Assembly (NCBI RefSeq): GCF_034521915.1
Contig: NZ_JAXHLU010000014.1
Coordinates: forward strand, 144,764-208,763
Direction: 5' to 3'
From: Fodinibius sp034521915
GTDB taxonomy: Bacteria > Bacteroidota > Rhodothermia > Balneolales > Balneolaceae
Length of the DNA: 64,000 nt
The translations under genes and the position numbers were made by a program. Each line of letters opens with the position of its first letter. The first letter of the stretch is position 1. Below, in pieces: positions 17,285 to 27,041 of this stretch. The notes beneath the pieces were generated by a model. That model did no database searches and had not been told where the DNA came from. It saw nothing but the letters and a program-made list of their open reading frames with translations.

Positions 17285-18478
17285 CTAATCCGGGAATGAG
17301 ATCTTACCAAAATTAACTTTCTCATTACTGTCAGTATTCATCAAAAACCCTTCTCCGGCAAGCATTTCGTTAGCTAATATTGCAAAAATGACTGCCTCCT
17401 TGGCATCGGGATTAAAACCGATTTTTGCGAAAGAGCTAACAGCAAAGTCAGGTAATAAATCTCGAAGCCATTGCATAAGCACGGGATTATGAAATCCACC
17501 CCCGCTTACATAAAGTGAGGTATTTATAACATCATCTGAAATATTTTTGATTGTTTTAGCAATGGTTTCTGCGGTTAGCCGGGTTAGCGTAGCAACTAAA
17601 TCATTTGAAGAGAGATTTTGGATGCCCGATTCAGATAGTCGAATGTCAACCAAATCGAGATTAAACTTTTCAGGTCCGGTGGTTTTGGGGAGGGGTTTTT
17701 GGAAATAGGGATCCAATTTTAGTGCCTCAAGAGCGGCCGCATGGACGGAACCCCGCTTGGCGATACGACCGTCTTTATCGAAATCCTGATCAAAATATTT
17801 TTTTGCAGCCTTATCAATGAGGGTATTGCCGGGCCCGGTATCTGTGGTAATTGCTTTTTTATCTGATGTACGAGGTGGCAGATAGGTAATGTTGGCAATA
17901 CCTCCGATATTCAAGAGAATACGCTCTTTATGGTCATGGGTAAAAAGCATTTGATCAACAAAACCAGCCATGGGAGCTCCTTCGCCTCCGGCAGCCGTGT
18001 GTTTTTGACGAAAGTCACTGACGGTGATAATACCTGTCTTATGAGAAATATGGTCCGCATCCCCAATCTGAAATGTAGCATTGGGCATGTTGGGCTGATG
18101 GTGCTGCCTTTTTGGAGCATGATAAATTGTTTGACCGTGACTGGCAATACAGTCAATTTCGGAATGATCGACTCCCCATTTGTCCAACGCCTTGAGTATT
18201 AGTTCTCCGTGATAATTGCCCAGAAAAGAGTGTAGAACAGTAATTTCTTGAAGTGAAGCCCTGGGAACGGAGGTGATTGTCTTAAGACGATTTTTAAAGT
18301 TGTGATCATAAGAAATAGTCTCGAAGTTTTCTAGCTCAATCTCTGTTGTTTTGCCACTTCCCTTAATTTGACATAATGCAATATCAAGTCCGTCCAGTGA
18401 AGTTCCCGACATTAAACCGATGAGGGTTCTGCTTGGTTTTTGGGCAATCTTATAAAGTGTTTTTATAGCTGAATTCAT
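17285..18478 (-). CDS. anmK: Anhydro-N-acetylmuramic acid kinase AnmK
   Basis: 397 residues of the ASKHA kinase fold. Signature segments are GLMSGTSLDGLDIALCQIK (phosphate-binding), ASHGQTIYHAP, TVSDFRQKHTAAGGEGAPM, LLNIGGIANITYL, TTDTGPGNTLID and YVSGGGFHNPVLMQWL. It recycles peptidoglycan by opening and phosphorylating anhydroMurNAc to MurNAc-6-phosphate. Convergent with rdgB, only 6 nt between stop codons. No other recycling gene is in the window. Confidence 0.95.
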   Translation of the reverse strand: MNSAIKTLYKIAQKPSRTLIGLMSGTSLDGLDIALCQIKGSGKTTEIELENFETISYDHNFKNRLKTITSVPRASLQEITVLHSFLGNYHGELILKALDKWGVDHSEIDCIASHGQTIYHAPKRQHHQPNMPNATFQIGDADHISHKTGIITVSDFRQKHTAAGGEGAPMAGFVDQMLFTHDHKERILLNIGGIANITYLPPRTSDKKAITTDTGPGNTLIDKAAKKYFDQDFDKDGRIAKRGSVHAAALEALKLDPYFQKPLPKTTGPEKFNLDLVDIRLSESGIQNLSSNDLVATLTRLTAETIAKTIKNISDDVINTSLYVSGGGFHNPVLMQWLRDLLPDFAVSSFAKIGFNPDAKEAVIFAILANEMLAGEGFLMNTDSNEKVNFGKISFPD

Positions 18479-18666
18479 GGATTATAGATATAAATTTTTG
18501 ATGACTGGCGAACTTTTTAATCAAAGATATCTGATGATATATAGCAATCAATAGGCAAAATAAAGACTTGGAACTATAGAAAAGCACTTCTGTAATCCTA
18601 AAAATAAATCACTATAATGTCGACTTTAAAATGAAACCGGTTAATACTTAATAAGAGAACGCCAAG

Positions 18667-20211
18667 GTGGAATTTTCCGTAATAGATTATATTGTTATTG
18701 CAGTATACCTCGTTGGGGTAGCTGGATTAGGGATCTACGCTGCGGGTCGTCAGTCGTCTACGTCCGATTATTTTATGGGAGGAGAGGGGCTTCCTTGGTG
18801 GGCGGTTATGTTTTCCGTAGTGGCAACCGAGACGAGCACGCTTACTTTTATTAGTATTCCCGCAGTAGCCTACGGAGGAAATCTTACATTTCTTCAAATA
18901 ACGCTCGGTTATATAGTGGGACGCATTTTGGTTAGTAAACTTTTACTACCTGCCTATTTTAAGGGTAAGCAGACTACGGCTTACCAGTTTTTGGAGCAGC
19001 GGTTCGGCCCCTCCATGCGCAATGCAACCAGCACTACCTTTATGATTACCCGTCTGCTGGCCGATGGCGTACGCCTTTTTGCTACAGCTATTCCCCTTGC
19101 GATTATTCTTCGGCTTGGGGGTGCTTTTACCGGATGGACTGATTTTGAAGTGTATCTGTTAGCTATTGCGGCAATATCCATCATTACACTTATTTATACG
19201 CTTATTGGGGGAATCAAGGCCGTTGTTTGGATGGATGTAATGCAGATGGGCGTGTATATAGGTGGTGCGGTTCTGGCTATAGGAATTATCATTGTTGATT
19301 TGCCGAATGGTCTGAGCGGTGCAATGTCGATTGCTGCTGATGCGGGGAAGTTGCAAATTCTTGATTTTGGATTCGGACAGCCGTTCTCGGATTTTATTGC
19401 CCAGCCCTATACCTTTTTCACAGCGTTGATTGGCGGCGCGATATTTTCAATAGCTTCTCACGGAACTGATCAGCTTATTGTTCAACGACTTCTTACCACA
19501 CGAAACGTGGATAACAGTCAGCGCGCATTGGTTTGGAGTGGGGTGGTAGTAGCTCTGCAGTTCGGATTGTTTTTATTCATTGGCCTGTTGCTTTATGCTT
19601 TTTATGATGCACAGTCTGCCCAGCAATTAGGATTGGCAACCACCGATGAAATTTTTGCGAAATTTATTGTTGAGCAACTACCGGTTGGCCTGTCCGGATT
19701 AATTATTGCTTCTCTGTTTGCAGCAGCAATGAGTAGTCTTAGTTCGTCGCTAAACTCGTTAGCTTCCTCAACAACGCTGGATTTGTATAAACCCTATTTT
19801 GGAAAGAACAATACCCAAGCTGAAGATCTAAAAATGTCGCGTGTCATCACAGTGATATGGGCCGTTATCTTAACAGGTTCTGCTTTCTTCTTTGCCTTTT
19901 TACAGCTGCAGGGAGGAGAGCGTCCTGCAGTGGTAGAGCTTGGACTCGGAATTGCATCGTACACCTATGGAGGATTGCTCGGAGCATTTTTACTCGGACG
20001 ATTTTTTACAGCGCCCGACAGAACAGATGCGATGATTGGCTTTTTTGTGGGGCTTATTTCACTGTTGTTTATGGTTGAAGGCCCTATTCACAATATGCTC
20101 CCCGGCGAACCGCTCTCGATAGCTTGGCCGCTTTATACGGTAGTGGGCAGTGCTATTGTGATACTGGTTGGTAATATCTCGAATTGGGTGCGGAATAAAT
20201 TTGATGATTAA
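18667..20211 (+). CDS. Sodium/solute symporter (SSS family)
   Basis: 514 residues with about 13 hydrophobic helices. The first segment (IDYIVIAVYLVGVAGLGIYA) and SSTSDYFMGGEGLPWWAVMF are typical of SSS members. The conserved GGIKAVVWMDVMQMGVY, SHGTDQLIVQRLLTTRN and AAAMSSLSSSLNSLASS (sodium site Ser residues) are all present. Substrate could be a sugar, an acid such as sialic acid, or another osmolyte. The start is GTG at 18667. The gene is divergent from anmK, with a 188-nt intergenic region, and is followed closely by a palindromic repeat that may act as terminator. Confidence 0.9.
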   Translation: MEFSVIDYIVIAVYLVGVAGLGIYAAGRQSSTSDYFMGGEGLPWWAVMFSVVATETSTLTFISIPAVAYGGNLTFLQITLGYIVGRILVSKLLLPAYFKGKQTTAYQFLEQRFGPSMRNATSTTFMITRLLADGVRLFATAIPLAIILRLGGAFTGWTDFEVYLLAIAAISIITLIYTLIGGIKAVVWMDVMQMGVYIGGAVLAIGIIIVDLPNGLSGAMSIAADAGKLQILDFGFGQPFSDFIAQPYTFFTALIGGAIFSIASHGTDQLIVQRLLTTRNVDNSQRALVWSGVVVALQFGLFLFIGLLLYAFYDAQSAQQLGLATTDEIFAKFIVEQLPVGLSGLIIASLFAAAMSSLSSSLNSLASSTTLDLYKPYFGKNNTQAEDLKMSRVITVIWAVILTGSAFFFAFLQLQGGERPAVVELGLGIASYTYGGLLGAFLLGRFFTAPDRTDAMIGFFVGLISLLFMVEGPIHNMLPGEPLSIAWPLYTVVGSAIVILVGNISNWVRNKFDD

Positions 20212-20223
20212 TTAATTCGAGGA

Positions 20224-20256
20224 AGCCTTACGAAACCTTGGAAGTTTCGTAAGGCT
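20224..20256. repeat. REP palindrome downstream of the RAYT gene (copy 1)
   Basis: AGCCTTACGAAAC (20224-20236) pairs perfectly with GTTTCGTAAGGCT (20244-20256) around CTTGGAA. Another copy with the loop in the opposite sense lies at 20932-20969, so the two flank the transposase gene as an inverted pair. It may also end transcription of the symporter gene on the plus strand, 12 nt after its stop. Confidence 0.85.
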
Positions 20257-20274
20257 ATTATAGTCTATCCCACT

Positions 20275-20865
20275 TTACTCGACAAGCAAGTGATTAATCT
20301 TATTGTAATTTTTTATTGATTTATGGGCTTTTACAAATTTATTTATGCTCCCGAATACCTCTAATACATTTTTACGCTCAACTTTTGTGGAAGCGTTACT
20401 TACTATGGAATTATATGAAGAGTAAGTCCAATCCTTATAATCATTTGCGAAATTATGATGTATAGGATTGTGATGGATGTAATGTATAAGGGTGAGCAAA
20501 TAGTTTTGAGAATTTATTTTGACTCTTTTAAAGCTCTTTTGAAATAAACTCCCCGTTCGATCATAAACTTTATTGAAAGAAAGCGTATAGCTGGAAAGAA
20601 GTCTTTTAAATTGGCCTTCAAGAAATTTATTTATTTCCTGACCATCTTTGAAATGGGTATTATCTTTGACCTTAATTAAGAAATGAAAATGATTAGGCAT
20701 CAAGCAGTAGGCCCATATTTCAACATAATCTATAACGTATTTATCCCACTTTCCTAAGAAAAAGTTATAATTTTTATCTTCTTTGAAAAGATTATCTGAG
20801 CCAATTGCCCGATTATAAACATGATAGAAACAATTCGGCTCAAAATAGCAATGGTAGTCTCTCAT
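20275..20865 (-). CDS. REP-associated Y1 transposase (RAYT, TnpA-REP)
   Basis: 196 residues of the IS200-like Y1 transposase superfamily. The N-terminal FYHVYNRAIGSDNLF is typical of Bacteroidota RAYTs. The HUH metal site reads CLMPNHFHFLIKV (residues about 53-65). The C-terminal part includes LIHYIHHNPIHHNFANDYKDW with the probable catalytic tyrosine region, then SSYNSIV. RAYTs cut and rejoin single-stranded REP hairpins and are domesticated, single-copy genes that spread REPs. Two matching palindromes lie 18 nt downstream and about 70 nt upstream, which supports this assignment and not a complete IS element. Confidence 0.9.
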   Translation of the reverse strand: MRDYHCYFEPNCFYHVYNRAIGSDNLFKEDKNYNFFLGKWDKYVIDYVEIWAYCLMPNHFHFLIKVKDNTHFKDGQEINKFLEGQFKRLLSSYTLSFNKVYDRTGSLFQKSFKRVKINSQNYLLTLIHYIHHNPIHHNFANDYKDWTYSSYNSIVSNASTKVERKNVLEVFGSINKFVKAHKSIKNYNKINHLLVE

Positions 20866-20931
20866 GATGAATAAGATTAGGTTTATAACCTTCTGAAGGT
20901 TACTAATCCTGAAATAAAAAGAAAAGTGCTA

Positions 20932-20969
20932 AAAAGCCTTACGAAACTTCCAAAGTTTCGTAAGGCTTT
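20932..20969 (-). repeat. REP palindrome upstream of the RAYT gene; also metH terminator (copy 2)
   Basis: AAAGCCTTACGAAACT (20933-20948) pairs over 16 bp with AGTTTCGTAAGGCTTT (20954-20969), loop TCCAA. Read on the minus strand, the stem ends in TTTTT and lies 7 nt after the metH stop, so it fits a rho-independent terminator for metH. Loop orientation is the reverse complement of copy 1. Confidence 0.88.
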
Positions 20970-20975
20970 AATTTC

Positions 20976-23900
20976 CTACTCCGGGTCGTAATTCAGATTG
21001 GGACCCAGCCAGCGCTCAACTTCTTTAACGCTCATATCTTTGCGTTCGGCGTAGTCCTCGATCTGATCTTTTTCAAAATCGCCCACGTTGAAGTAATCCG
21101 ATTCAGGATGAGCAAAATATAATCCGCTGACTGAGGCCGCCGGATGCATAGCAAAGGATTCTGTTAAGGTGATGCCTGTAGTATCTTCTACATCCAGCAG
21201 ATCAAATAAAATACGCTTTTCAGTATGATCGGGTTGGGCCGGATAGCCCGGTGCGGGACGAATGCCATCATATTGCTCGCGGATCAGTGACTCATTACTA
21301 TAGCTTTCATTCGGCGCATAGCCCCATATTTTTTTACGCACTTTTTCGTGCAATAGCTCGGTAAAAGCTTCTGCCAGCCGGTCAGCCAATGCTTTTGTGA
21401 GGATAGCATTATAATCATCGTGATTATCTTCGAATTGTTTGACCAGCTCGGGAGCACCAATGCCGCAGGTTACGGCAAAGCCACCCATGTAATCTTTGAT
21501 ACCTGATGATTTTGGAGCTACAAAATCAGATAGCGCCTTGTTAGGCTGACCCTTTCTCTTCTTAGCCTGTTGACGCAACATGTGGAATGTGGTAAGTACT
21601 TCTTCGCGATTATCATTGGTATACAACTCTACATCATCGCCTACCGAGTTAGCCGGATACAATCCCAAAACCGCACGGGCTTTCAACAGTTTTTGGTCGA
21701 TGATTTTATCGAGGAGCTCATTTGCATCGTCATATAACTTTTGAGCTTCTTCACCATATTTTTCATCCTCAAGTATGTCAGGGAATTTACCCTTCATCTG
21801 CCAGGCAATAAAAAATGGACCCCAGTCAATGTAATTCCGGATTTCTTCCAGCGGATAATTATCAAATTCTTGGGTGCCCAGCTGGTTCGGTTTTACGATT
21901 TCGGACGATTCCCAATCAATGTCAGTAGCATTTTCTCGGGCTTCTTCAATCGGCAGATAGGTCTTGCGGCTGGAACGCCCCTCGTGACGTTCACGCAGCT
22001 TTACGTAGTCATTTTTTATTTTCTTGACGAATTCATCATGCAGCGTTTTGGATACCAGATTACCCGTTACCGAAACGGATCGGGATGCATCCAGCACATG
22101 TACGACGGGTTGATCATAATTTGGCTCAATTTTTACGGCCGTATGCGTGCGGGAGGTCGTGGCGCCTCCAATCATCAATGGCTGCTTAAAATTTTCGCGC
22201 TTCAATTCCTTGGCTACATGCACCATTTCATCCAATGAAGGCGTAATGAGACCGCTCAATCCAATAATATCAACATTGTTTTTACGAGCCTCCTCCAGGA
22301 TTTTATCCGCCGGAACCATTACGCCAAGGTCGATCACATCAAAGTTGTTACAGCGGAGGACTACCGAAACGATATTTTTGCCGATGTCGTGGACATCGCC
22401 TTTTACCGTAGCTAACAAGACCTTTGCCTTAGGTTTGCTGTTTTGATTTTTCTCTTTTTCTTTCTCGATGTAGGGGATGAGATGGGCCACACCTTTCTTC
22501 ATCACTCGGGCACTTTTTACCACCTGCGGGAGAAACATCTTGCCCGATCCAAAAAGGTCTCCAACCACATCCATGCCGGACATCATCGGACCTTCAATGA
22601 CTTCTATAGGCTGATCGTATTTTTGTCGGGCTTCCTCCACATCATCTACAATATGATCAACAATGCCCTTAACAAGTGCGTGTTCAATCCGTTTTTCGAC
22701 GGATTTGGTACGCCATTCCTGCGTTTTCTCCTTTGTTTCGGTCTTATCATCCTTAATCTCCTCAGCATAGTCCACCAGTCGTTCGGTAGCATCATCATGG
22801 CGATTTAAGATGACATCCTCTACAAGTTCGCGCAGTTTGTCGGGAATCTCTTCATAGATTTCAAGCTGTCCGGCATTGACGATAGCCATATCAAGTCCCG
22901 CCTTGATGGCGTGATACAGAAATACCGAGTGCATGGCCTCACGGACTTTATTATTGCCGCGGAAAGAGAACGAAATATTGCTGAGTCCGCCACTTACTTT
23001 TGCCAGCGGAAGGTTTTCTTTGATCCATTTAGTAGCTCTGATAAAATCTACGCCGTAATTGTTATGCTCTTCGATGCCGGTAGCTACCGTCAGGATATTG
23101 GGGTCCAAAATAATATCCTGCGGAGCAAAACCAACCTCCTCAGTGAGGATATTATAGGCTCGTTCGGCAATTTCGATGCGCCGCTCATAACTATCGGCCT
23201 GCCCTTTTTCATCGAAGCCCATGACTACAACGGCAGCTCCAAAGTTGAGAATTTCTCGTGCGTGCTCTTTGAACTCTTCTTCCCCTTCTTTAAGTGAAAT
23301 AGAGTTTACCACACACTTTCCCTGGGCGGCTTTCAGGCCCGCTTTAAGCACCGACCATTTTGAGGAGTCGATCATGATAGGAACGCGCGAAATATCGGGC
23401 TCTGCGGCAATGAGTTGAAGAAAGTCGACCATTACTTCTTCGGATTCGAGCATGCCCTCATCCATGTTGATGTCGATGATCTGGGCACCATTTTCTACTT
23501 GCTGGCGTGCAACTGAAAGGGCTTCTTCGTACTCTTCATTTTTGATGAGCCGCTTGAATTTCCGCGATCCCATTACATTGGTGCGTTCGCCGATATTCAC
23601 AAAGTTAGTCTCAGGACGAACAACCAACGGTTCTAATCCACTGAGTCGCAAGTAGGGTTTTTGCTCAGGAATTTGTCGCGGGTTACATTCTTTGGCTGCT
23701 TCAGCAATAGCTTCGATATGTTCGGGTGTTGTTCCGCAGCAACCGCCTACAAGGTTTACAAAATTTGATTCGGCATAATCACGAAGCTGATCGGCCATAA
23801 ACTCGGGCGTCTCGTTGTAATCACCCATTTCATCGGGCAGTCCCGCATTGGGATAGAGACTCGTATGACAATCCGCAATATTAGCCAGCTCCTCGATATA

Positions 23901-24668
23901 GGGACGCATCTGTTTAGACCCCAGCGAACAGTTCAGTCCAACACTCAATAAATTCTTGGTATGGGATACCGAAATCCAGAATGCCTCGGTTGTTTGTCCC
24001 GAAAGGGTTCGCCCGCTTTGATCCACAATGGTTCCCGAAATCATAACCGGAATTTCATTGCCCGTTTCCTCCACATATTTGTGGATGGCATAGATAGCGG
24101 CTTTGGCGTTGAGCGTATCAAAAATCGTTTCCACAAGCAGTATGTCAGCTCCGCCTTCAACTAAACCGCGAATCTGTTCGCTGTAGGATTCTTTGAGCTG
24201 ATCAAAAGTGATAGCGCGGTAGCCGGGGTCTTCAACATCCGGCGACAGCGAAAGCGTTTTATTGGTGGGACCAATGGCACCTGCTACAAAGCGAGGTTTA
24301 TCAGGATTTTTATCTGTAAACTCGTTGGCCACTTCTCGGGCATTTTTGGCGGCTTCCACATTGAGCTCATAGGCCAGGTCTTCCATGTGATAGTCGGCCT
24401 GCGAAATGGAAGTACTGTTAAACGTGTTAGTTTCAATGATATCGGATCCGGCGGAAAGGAATTGCCGGTGAATATCTTTGATGATATCGGGCTGGGTGAT
24501 GCTCAGTAGGTCGTTATTGCCTTTGAGATCTCCCTTGTCGTAGTTTTTAAAGCGTTCGCCGCGGTAATCTTCTTCGGTGAGTTTGTGATTCTGAATCATG
24601 GTGCCCATGGCGCCATCCAGAATCATGATGCGATCTTTTAGCAGATCGGTTATTTGATCAAATTTCAT
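20976..24668 (-). CDS. metH: Cobalamin-dependent methionine synthase MetH
   Basis: About 1230 residues, full-length. Order of domains: homocysteine-binding (residues about 1-330, with ILDGAMGTMIQ and zinc ligands in LVGGCCGTTPEHIEA); methyl-THF-binding pterin domain (about 350-610, FVNIGERTNVMGSRKFKRL); B12 cap and B12-binding domain with GDVHDIGKNIVSVVL (the lower-ligand His); and AdoMet reactivation domain at the C-terminus (RPAPGYPAQPDHTEKR). It transfers the methyl group from 5-methyl-THF to homocysteine. I prefer the ATG at 24668 (MKFDQITDLL) to a longer frame from 24713, whose extra residues do not resemble the family. Divergent from metF. Confidence 0.96.
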   Translation of the reverse strand: MKFDQITDLLKDRIMILDGAMGTMIQNHKLTEEDYRGERFKNYDKGDLKGNNDLLSITQPDIIKDIHRQFLSAGSDIIETNTFNSTSISQADYHMEDLAYELNVEAAKNAREVANEFTDKNPDKPRFVAGAIGPTNKTLSLSPDVEDPGYRAITFDQLKESYSEQIRGLVEGGADILLVETIFDTLNAKAAIYAIHKYVEETGNEIPVMISGTIVDQSGRTLSGQTTEAFWISVSHTKNLLSVGLNCSLGSKQMRPYIEELANIADCHTSLYPNAGLPDEMGDYNETPEFMADQLRDYAESNFVNLVGGCCGTTPEHIEAIAEAAKECNPRQIPEQKPYLRLSGLEPLVVRPETNFVNIGERTNVMGSRKFKRLIKNEEYEEALSVARQQVENGAQIIDINMDEGMLESEEVMVDFLQLIAAEPDISRVPIMIDSSKWSVLKAGLKAAQGKCVVNSISLKEGEEEFKEHAREILNFGAAVVVMGFDEKGQADSYERRIEIAERAYNILTEEVGFAPQDIILDPNILTVATGIEEHNNYGVDFIRATKWIKENLPLAKVSGGLSNISFSFRGNNKVREAMHSVFLYHAIKAGLDMAIVNAGQLEIYEEIPDKLRELVEDVILNRHDDATERLVDYAEEIKDDKTETKEKTQEWRTKSVEKRIEHALVKGIVDHIVDDVEEARQKYDQPIEVIEGPMMSGMDVVGDLFGSGKMFLPQVVKSARVMKKGVAHLIPYIEKEKEKNQNSKPKAKVLLATVKGDVHDIGKNIVSVVLRCNNFDVIDLGVMVPADKILEEARKNNVDIIGLSGLITPSLDEMVHVAKELKRENFKQPLMIGGATTSRTHTAVKIEPNYDQPVVHVLDASRSVSVTGNLVSKTLHDEFVKKIKNDYVKLRERHEGRSSRKTYLPIEEARENATDIDWESSEIVKPNQLGTQEFDNYPLEEIRNYIDWGPFFIAWQMKGKFPDILEDEKYGEEAQKLYDDANELLDKIIDQKLLKARAVLGLYPANSVGDDVELYTNDNREEVLTTFHMLRQQAKKRKGQPNKALSDFVAPKSSGIKDYMGGFAVTCGIGAPELVKQFEDNHDDYNAILTKALADRLAEAFTELLHEKVRKKIWGYAPNESYSNESLIREQYDGIRPAPGYPAQPDHTEKRILFDLLDVEDTTGITLTESFAMHPAASVSGLYFAHPESDYFNVGDFEKDQIEDYAERKDMSVKEVERWLGPNLNYDPE

Positions 24669-24834
24669 GTAAAAACGTCCAGGTAATTGATTATTAGGTA
24701 CTTGTGGTTGCACAAAAACTTTTCAACTAAGCTACGAAGTGATTACCTTAGACACTATTAGATTTTCAATAAGAAAATCGTGTAACTTGAAGAAAAGTTT
24801 CAGGATATCAAAGGTACAAAGAAAAGTATAGTAA

Positions 24835-25806
24835 ATGAAAGTAATTGAACATTACAGTAGAGCAACGGAACCATTAATCTCATTTGAGATTATCCCCCCA
24901 AAACGGGGCGGATCAGTAGATGCCGTTTTTGAGTCATTGGACAAGGTGATGAAGTATAATCCGCCTTTTATTGACGTGACGTATCACGCGGCGGAATCCT
25001 ATTACGAGGAGCTGTCCGATGGAACTATAAAGCGGCACATCAAACGAAAGCGTCCCGGCACGATTGGGCTTTGTGCGGCAATCAAGCATAAATACAATGT
25101 TGATCCGGTTCCACATTTAATTTGTGAAGGATTTACAAAGGAAGAAACCGAAGATGCCTTGATTGAGCTTAATTTTCTGGGGATTGACAATGTACTGGCT
25201 ATTCGCGGCGATTCGCCCGATGATAATACTCCGCGGATCAAAAATGGTACCTATAATAAATATGCCATCGATCTGGTAAGACAGATTAAAGATATGAATC
25301 GGGGAGAATACCTCGAAGATATTGTTAATGCCCATGAGACGAATTTTTGTGTGGGAGTTGCAGGATATCCTGAGAAACATTTTGAGGCACCTAATCTTGA
25401 TTTTGATATTGCGCGGCTGAAAGAAAAAGTTGATGCTGGCGGTGATTACATCGTTACACAGATGTTTTTTAACAATGATGCCTATTTTCGTTTTGTTGAA
25501 AAGTGTCGGGATGCGGGTATTGAATGTCCGATTGTACCGGGTTTGAAAGTTCTGACACGTGAACGACATCTTAATTTCCTGCCAAAATTTTTCCACCTGA
25601 ATATACCGGAAGCCTTATCAGACGAGGTACAAGCCGATCCTGATAATGCCAGAGAAATAGGCGTTGAGTGGGCGGCCCAACAGTGTACCGAACTGTTGGA
25701 GGGCGGCGCACCGGGCATCCATTTTTATATCATGGGAGATCCTACTCCTGCGCTTGATGCGGTGGATAAAATTCCATTGGGCAAGACTGCTAAAGCCGGA
25801 AGCTAA
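24835..25806 (+). CDS. metF: 5,10-methylenetetrahydrofolate reductase MetF
   Basis: 323 residues, TIM-barrel flavoenzyme making the 5-methyl-THF used by MetH. Visible motifs are ISFEIIPPKRGGS (with the catalytic Glu), FIDVTYHAAES, GIDNVLAIRGDSP, FCVGVAGYPEKHFEAPNLD, then DYIVTQMFFNNDAYF and PGLKVLT. Divergent from metH across 166 bp, so the two steps of the methyl branch are placed together. No SAM or cobalamin riboswitch was recognised in that intergenic region. Confidence 0.95.
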   Translation: MKVIEHYSRATEPLISFEIIPPKRGGSVDAVFESLDKVMKYNPPFIDVTYHAAESYYEELSDGTIKRHIKRKRPGTIGLCAAIKHKYNVDPVPHLICEGFTKEETEDALIELNFLGIDNVLAIRGDSPDDNTPRIKNGTYNKYAIDLVRQIKDMNRGEYLEDIVNAHETNFCVGVAGYPEKHFEAPNLDFDIARLKEKVDAGGDYIVTQMFFNNDAYFRFVEKCRDAGIECPIVPGLKVLTRERHLNFLPKFFHLNIPEALSDEVQADPDNAREIGVEWAAQQCTELLEGGAPGIHFYIMGDPTPALDAVDKIPLGKTAKAGS

Positions 25807-25913
25807 AGGTGCTTCAACTATAGCATATTTTTACCTTCGAATTAATTAAAAAAAGAATTGTCTCTTCATAGAAGGAATTTTACCATTAGGTAGTTTGAAA
25901 TAAAAATAATTGA

Positions 25914-27041
25914 ATGCCCAAGCGATTAATGCGTTTTAGCTTTTCTATAATTTTGTTGGTACTGGTGATATTGTGGTCACACGCACATCTTATGGCACAA
26001 GATTATCAGCAAAAAGATGTTAAAATAGAAAACTCTGAATCTGATAGCGCAATCGTTTATTCATATCTGGAAAAAGCTGATGAAGCCAAGAAGCAGGGAG
26101 AAATTCGCAAACTCCGTGATATTTTAGGTAAAGCTCAGCAAGTTGCTAATTCATCGGGGAATCCCCTGTTATTACAGAAGGTTGAAAAAGATCTTGGTGA
26201 TTACTACTTGGAAACAGGTAGCTACGATTCGGCACAAGTAGTACTTGAACGGGCCGCCGAACGTTCTTCGGGTAAAAAAATGCAAACCCAGGTTTTAAAT
26301 TTATTGGCTACTGCTTATCGCTATCAATCAAAATATCCCAAAGCGATGAATACCTATAATCTGGGGTTATCGCTAATTGATTCCTTAGAAAGTCCGGATA
26401 TTTTTGCAGCAATTAGTACAAATAAAGCGGCAATATATGAGAATTTAGGTAATCTTAGTGAGGCTATTTCGCTGTATCAGGAAGGGATTACATTTGCTGA
26501 GGCGGTTGGTGATAGCAGTTTCTTAGCCACGGCGTTAAATAATTTGGGCAATCTTTATTATGAGCAGTCAAATTATAAAGACGCCCAGACGTATCTTAAG
26601 GAGTCAATTACTGTCAGTGAAGAGCAGGGATTTTATAACACCTTATTGCGGGCTAAACATAACTTGGCCAGCACGGAGCGTGATCTTGGTAACTATGATA
26701 AGGCACGGAATCTGTTTAGGGAAGCATGGAAGTTACACAATAAGGTTCGTCCTAATAGTCCGCCCATTCAGCTTTTATATAATATGGGCCGGTTACATCT
26801 GGAGGTCTCGGAACTGGACGAAGCAGAAGAACATTTTCGGGAATCGCTGGAGTATTCGCGAAAAGGAGGAATTCCTGCGGGACTCTTTTATAACTTTATT
26901 GGGCTTGGCGATGTAGCTCTTGCGCGGGGAAACTTTTCGGCTTCTATCGATTTTTATAATGATAGTTTTGAGATTGCCCGTAGAGGTAGATTCGCCTCCA
27001 TTTCGTATAACTGTTTCGGAAAAACTATACGAAGCATATAA
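25914..27041 (+). CDS. TPR sensor domain of a histidine kinase (5' part, frameshifted)
   Basis: 375 residues, signal peptide (about 8-29), then at least six tetratricopeptide repeats, for example AISLYQEGITFAEAVGDSSF and TALNNLGNLYYEQSNYKDAQ. The natural continuation is in another frame: YN in this frame should join VSEKLYEAYKKEGDFEEALK, which is read from base 27013. One extra T at 27012 explains the break, since removing it gives a continuous protein running into the kinase at 27013-28023. The last 10 or so residues encoded here (CFGKTIRSI) are out of frame. The intact protein would be a periplasmic TPR sensor kinase common in Bacteroidota. Confidence 0.85.
   Translation: MPKRLMRFSFSIILLVLVILWSHAHLMAQDYQQKDVKIENSESDSAIVYSYLEKADEAKKQGEIRKLRDILGKAQQVANSSGNPLLLQKVEKDLGDYYLETGSYDSAQVVLERAAERSSGKKMQTQVLNLLATAYRYQSKYPKAMNTYNLGLSLIDSLESPDIFAAISTNKAAIYENLGNLSEAISLYQEGITFAEAVGDSSFLATALNNLGNLYYEQSNYKDAQTYLKESITVSEEQGFYNTLLRAKHNLASTERDLGNYDKARNLFREAWKLHNKVRPNSPPIQLLYNMGRLHLEVSELDEAEEHFRESLEYSRKGGIPAGLFYNFIGLGDVALARGNFSASIDFYNDSFEIARRGRFASISYNCFGKTIRSI

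Noticed and set aside
20275..20865. Complete IS200 insertion sequence
   Set aside because: The protein has RAYT features and the flanking palindromes are REP-like, with no standard IS200/IS605 end structure or accessory TnpB.
24669..24834. SAM or cobalamin riboswitch between metH and metF
   Set aside because: No conserved SAM-I/II or B12-box sequence or matching stem arrangement could be recognised.
27012..27012. Programmed +1 ribosomal frameshift in the TPR kinase
   Set aside because: No slippery or stop-codon context like that of prfB is seen, and four other genes have similar one-base insertions in unrelated contexts, which favours sequence error.
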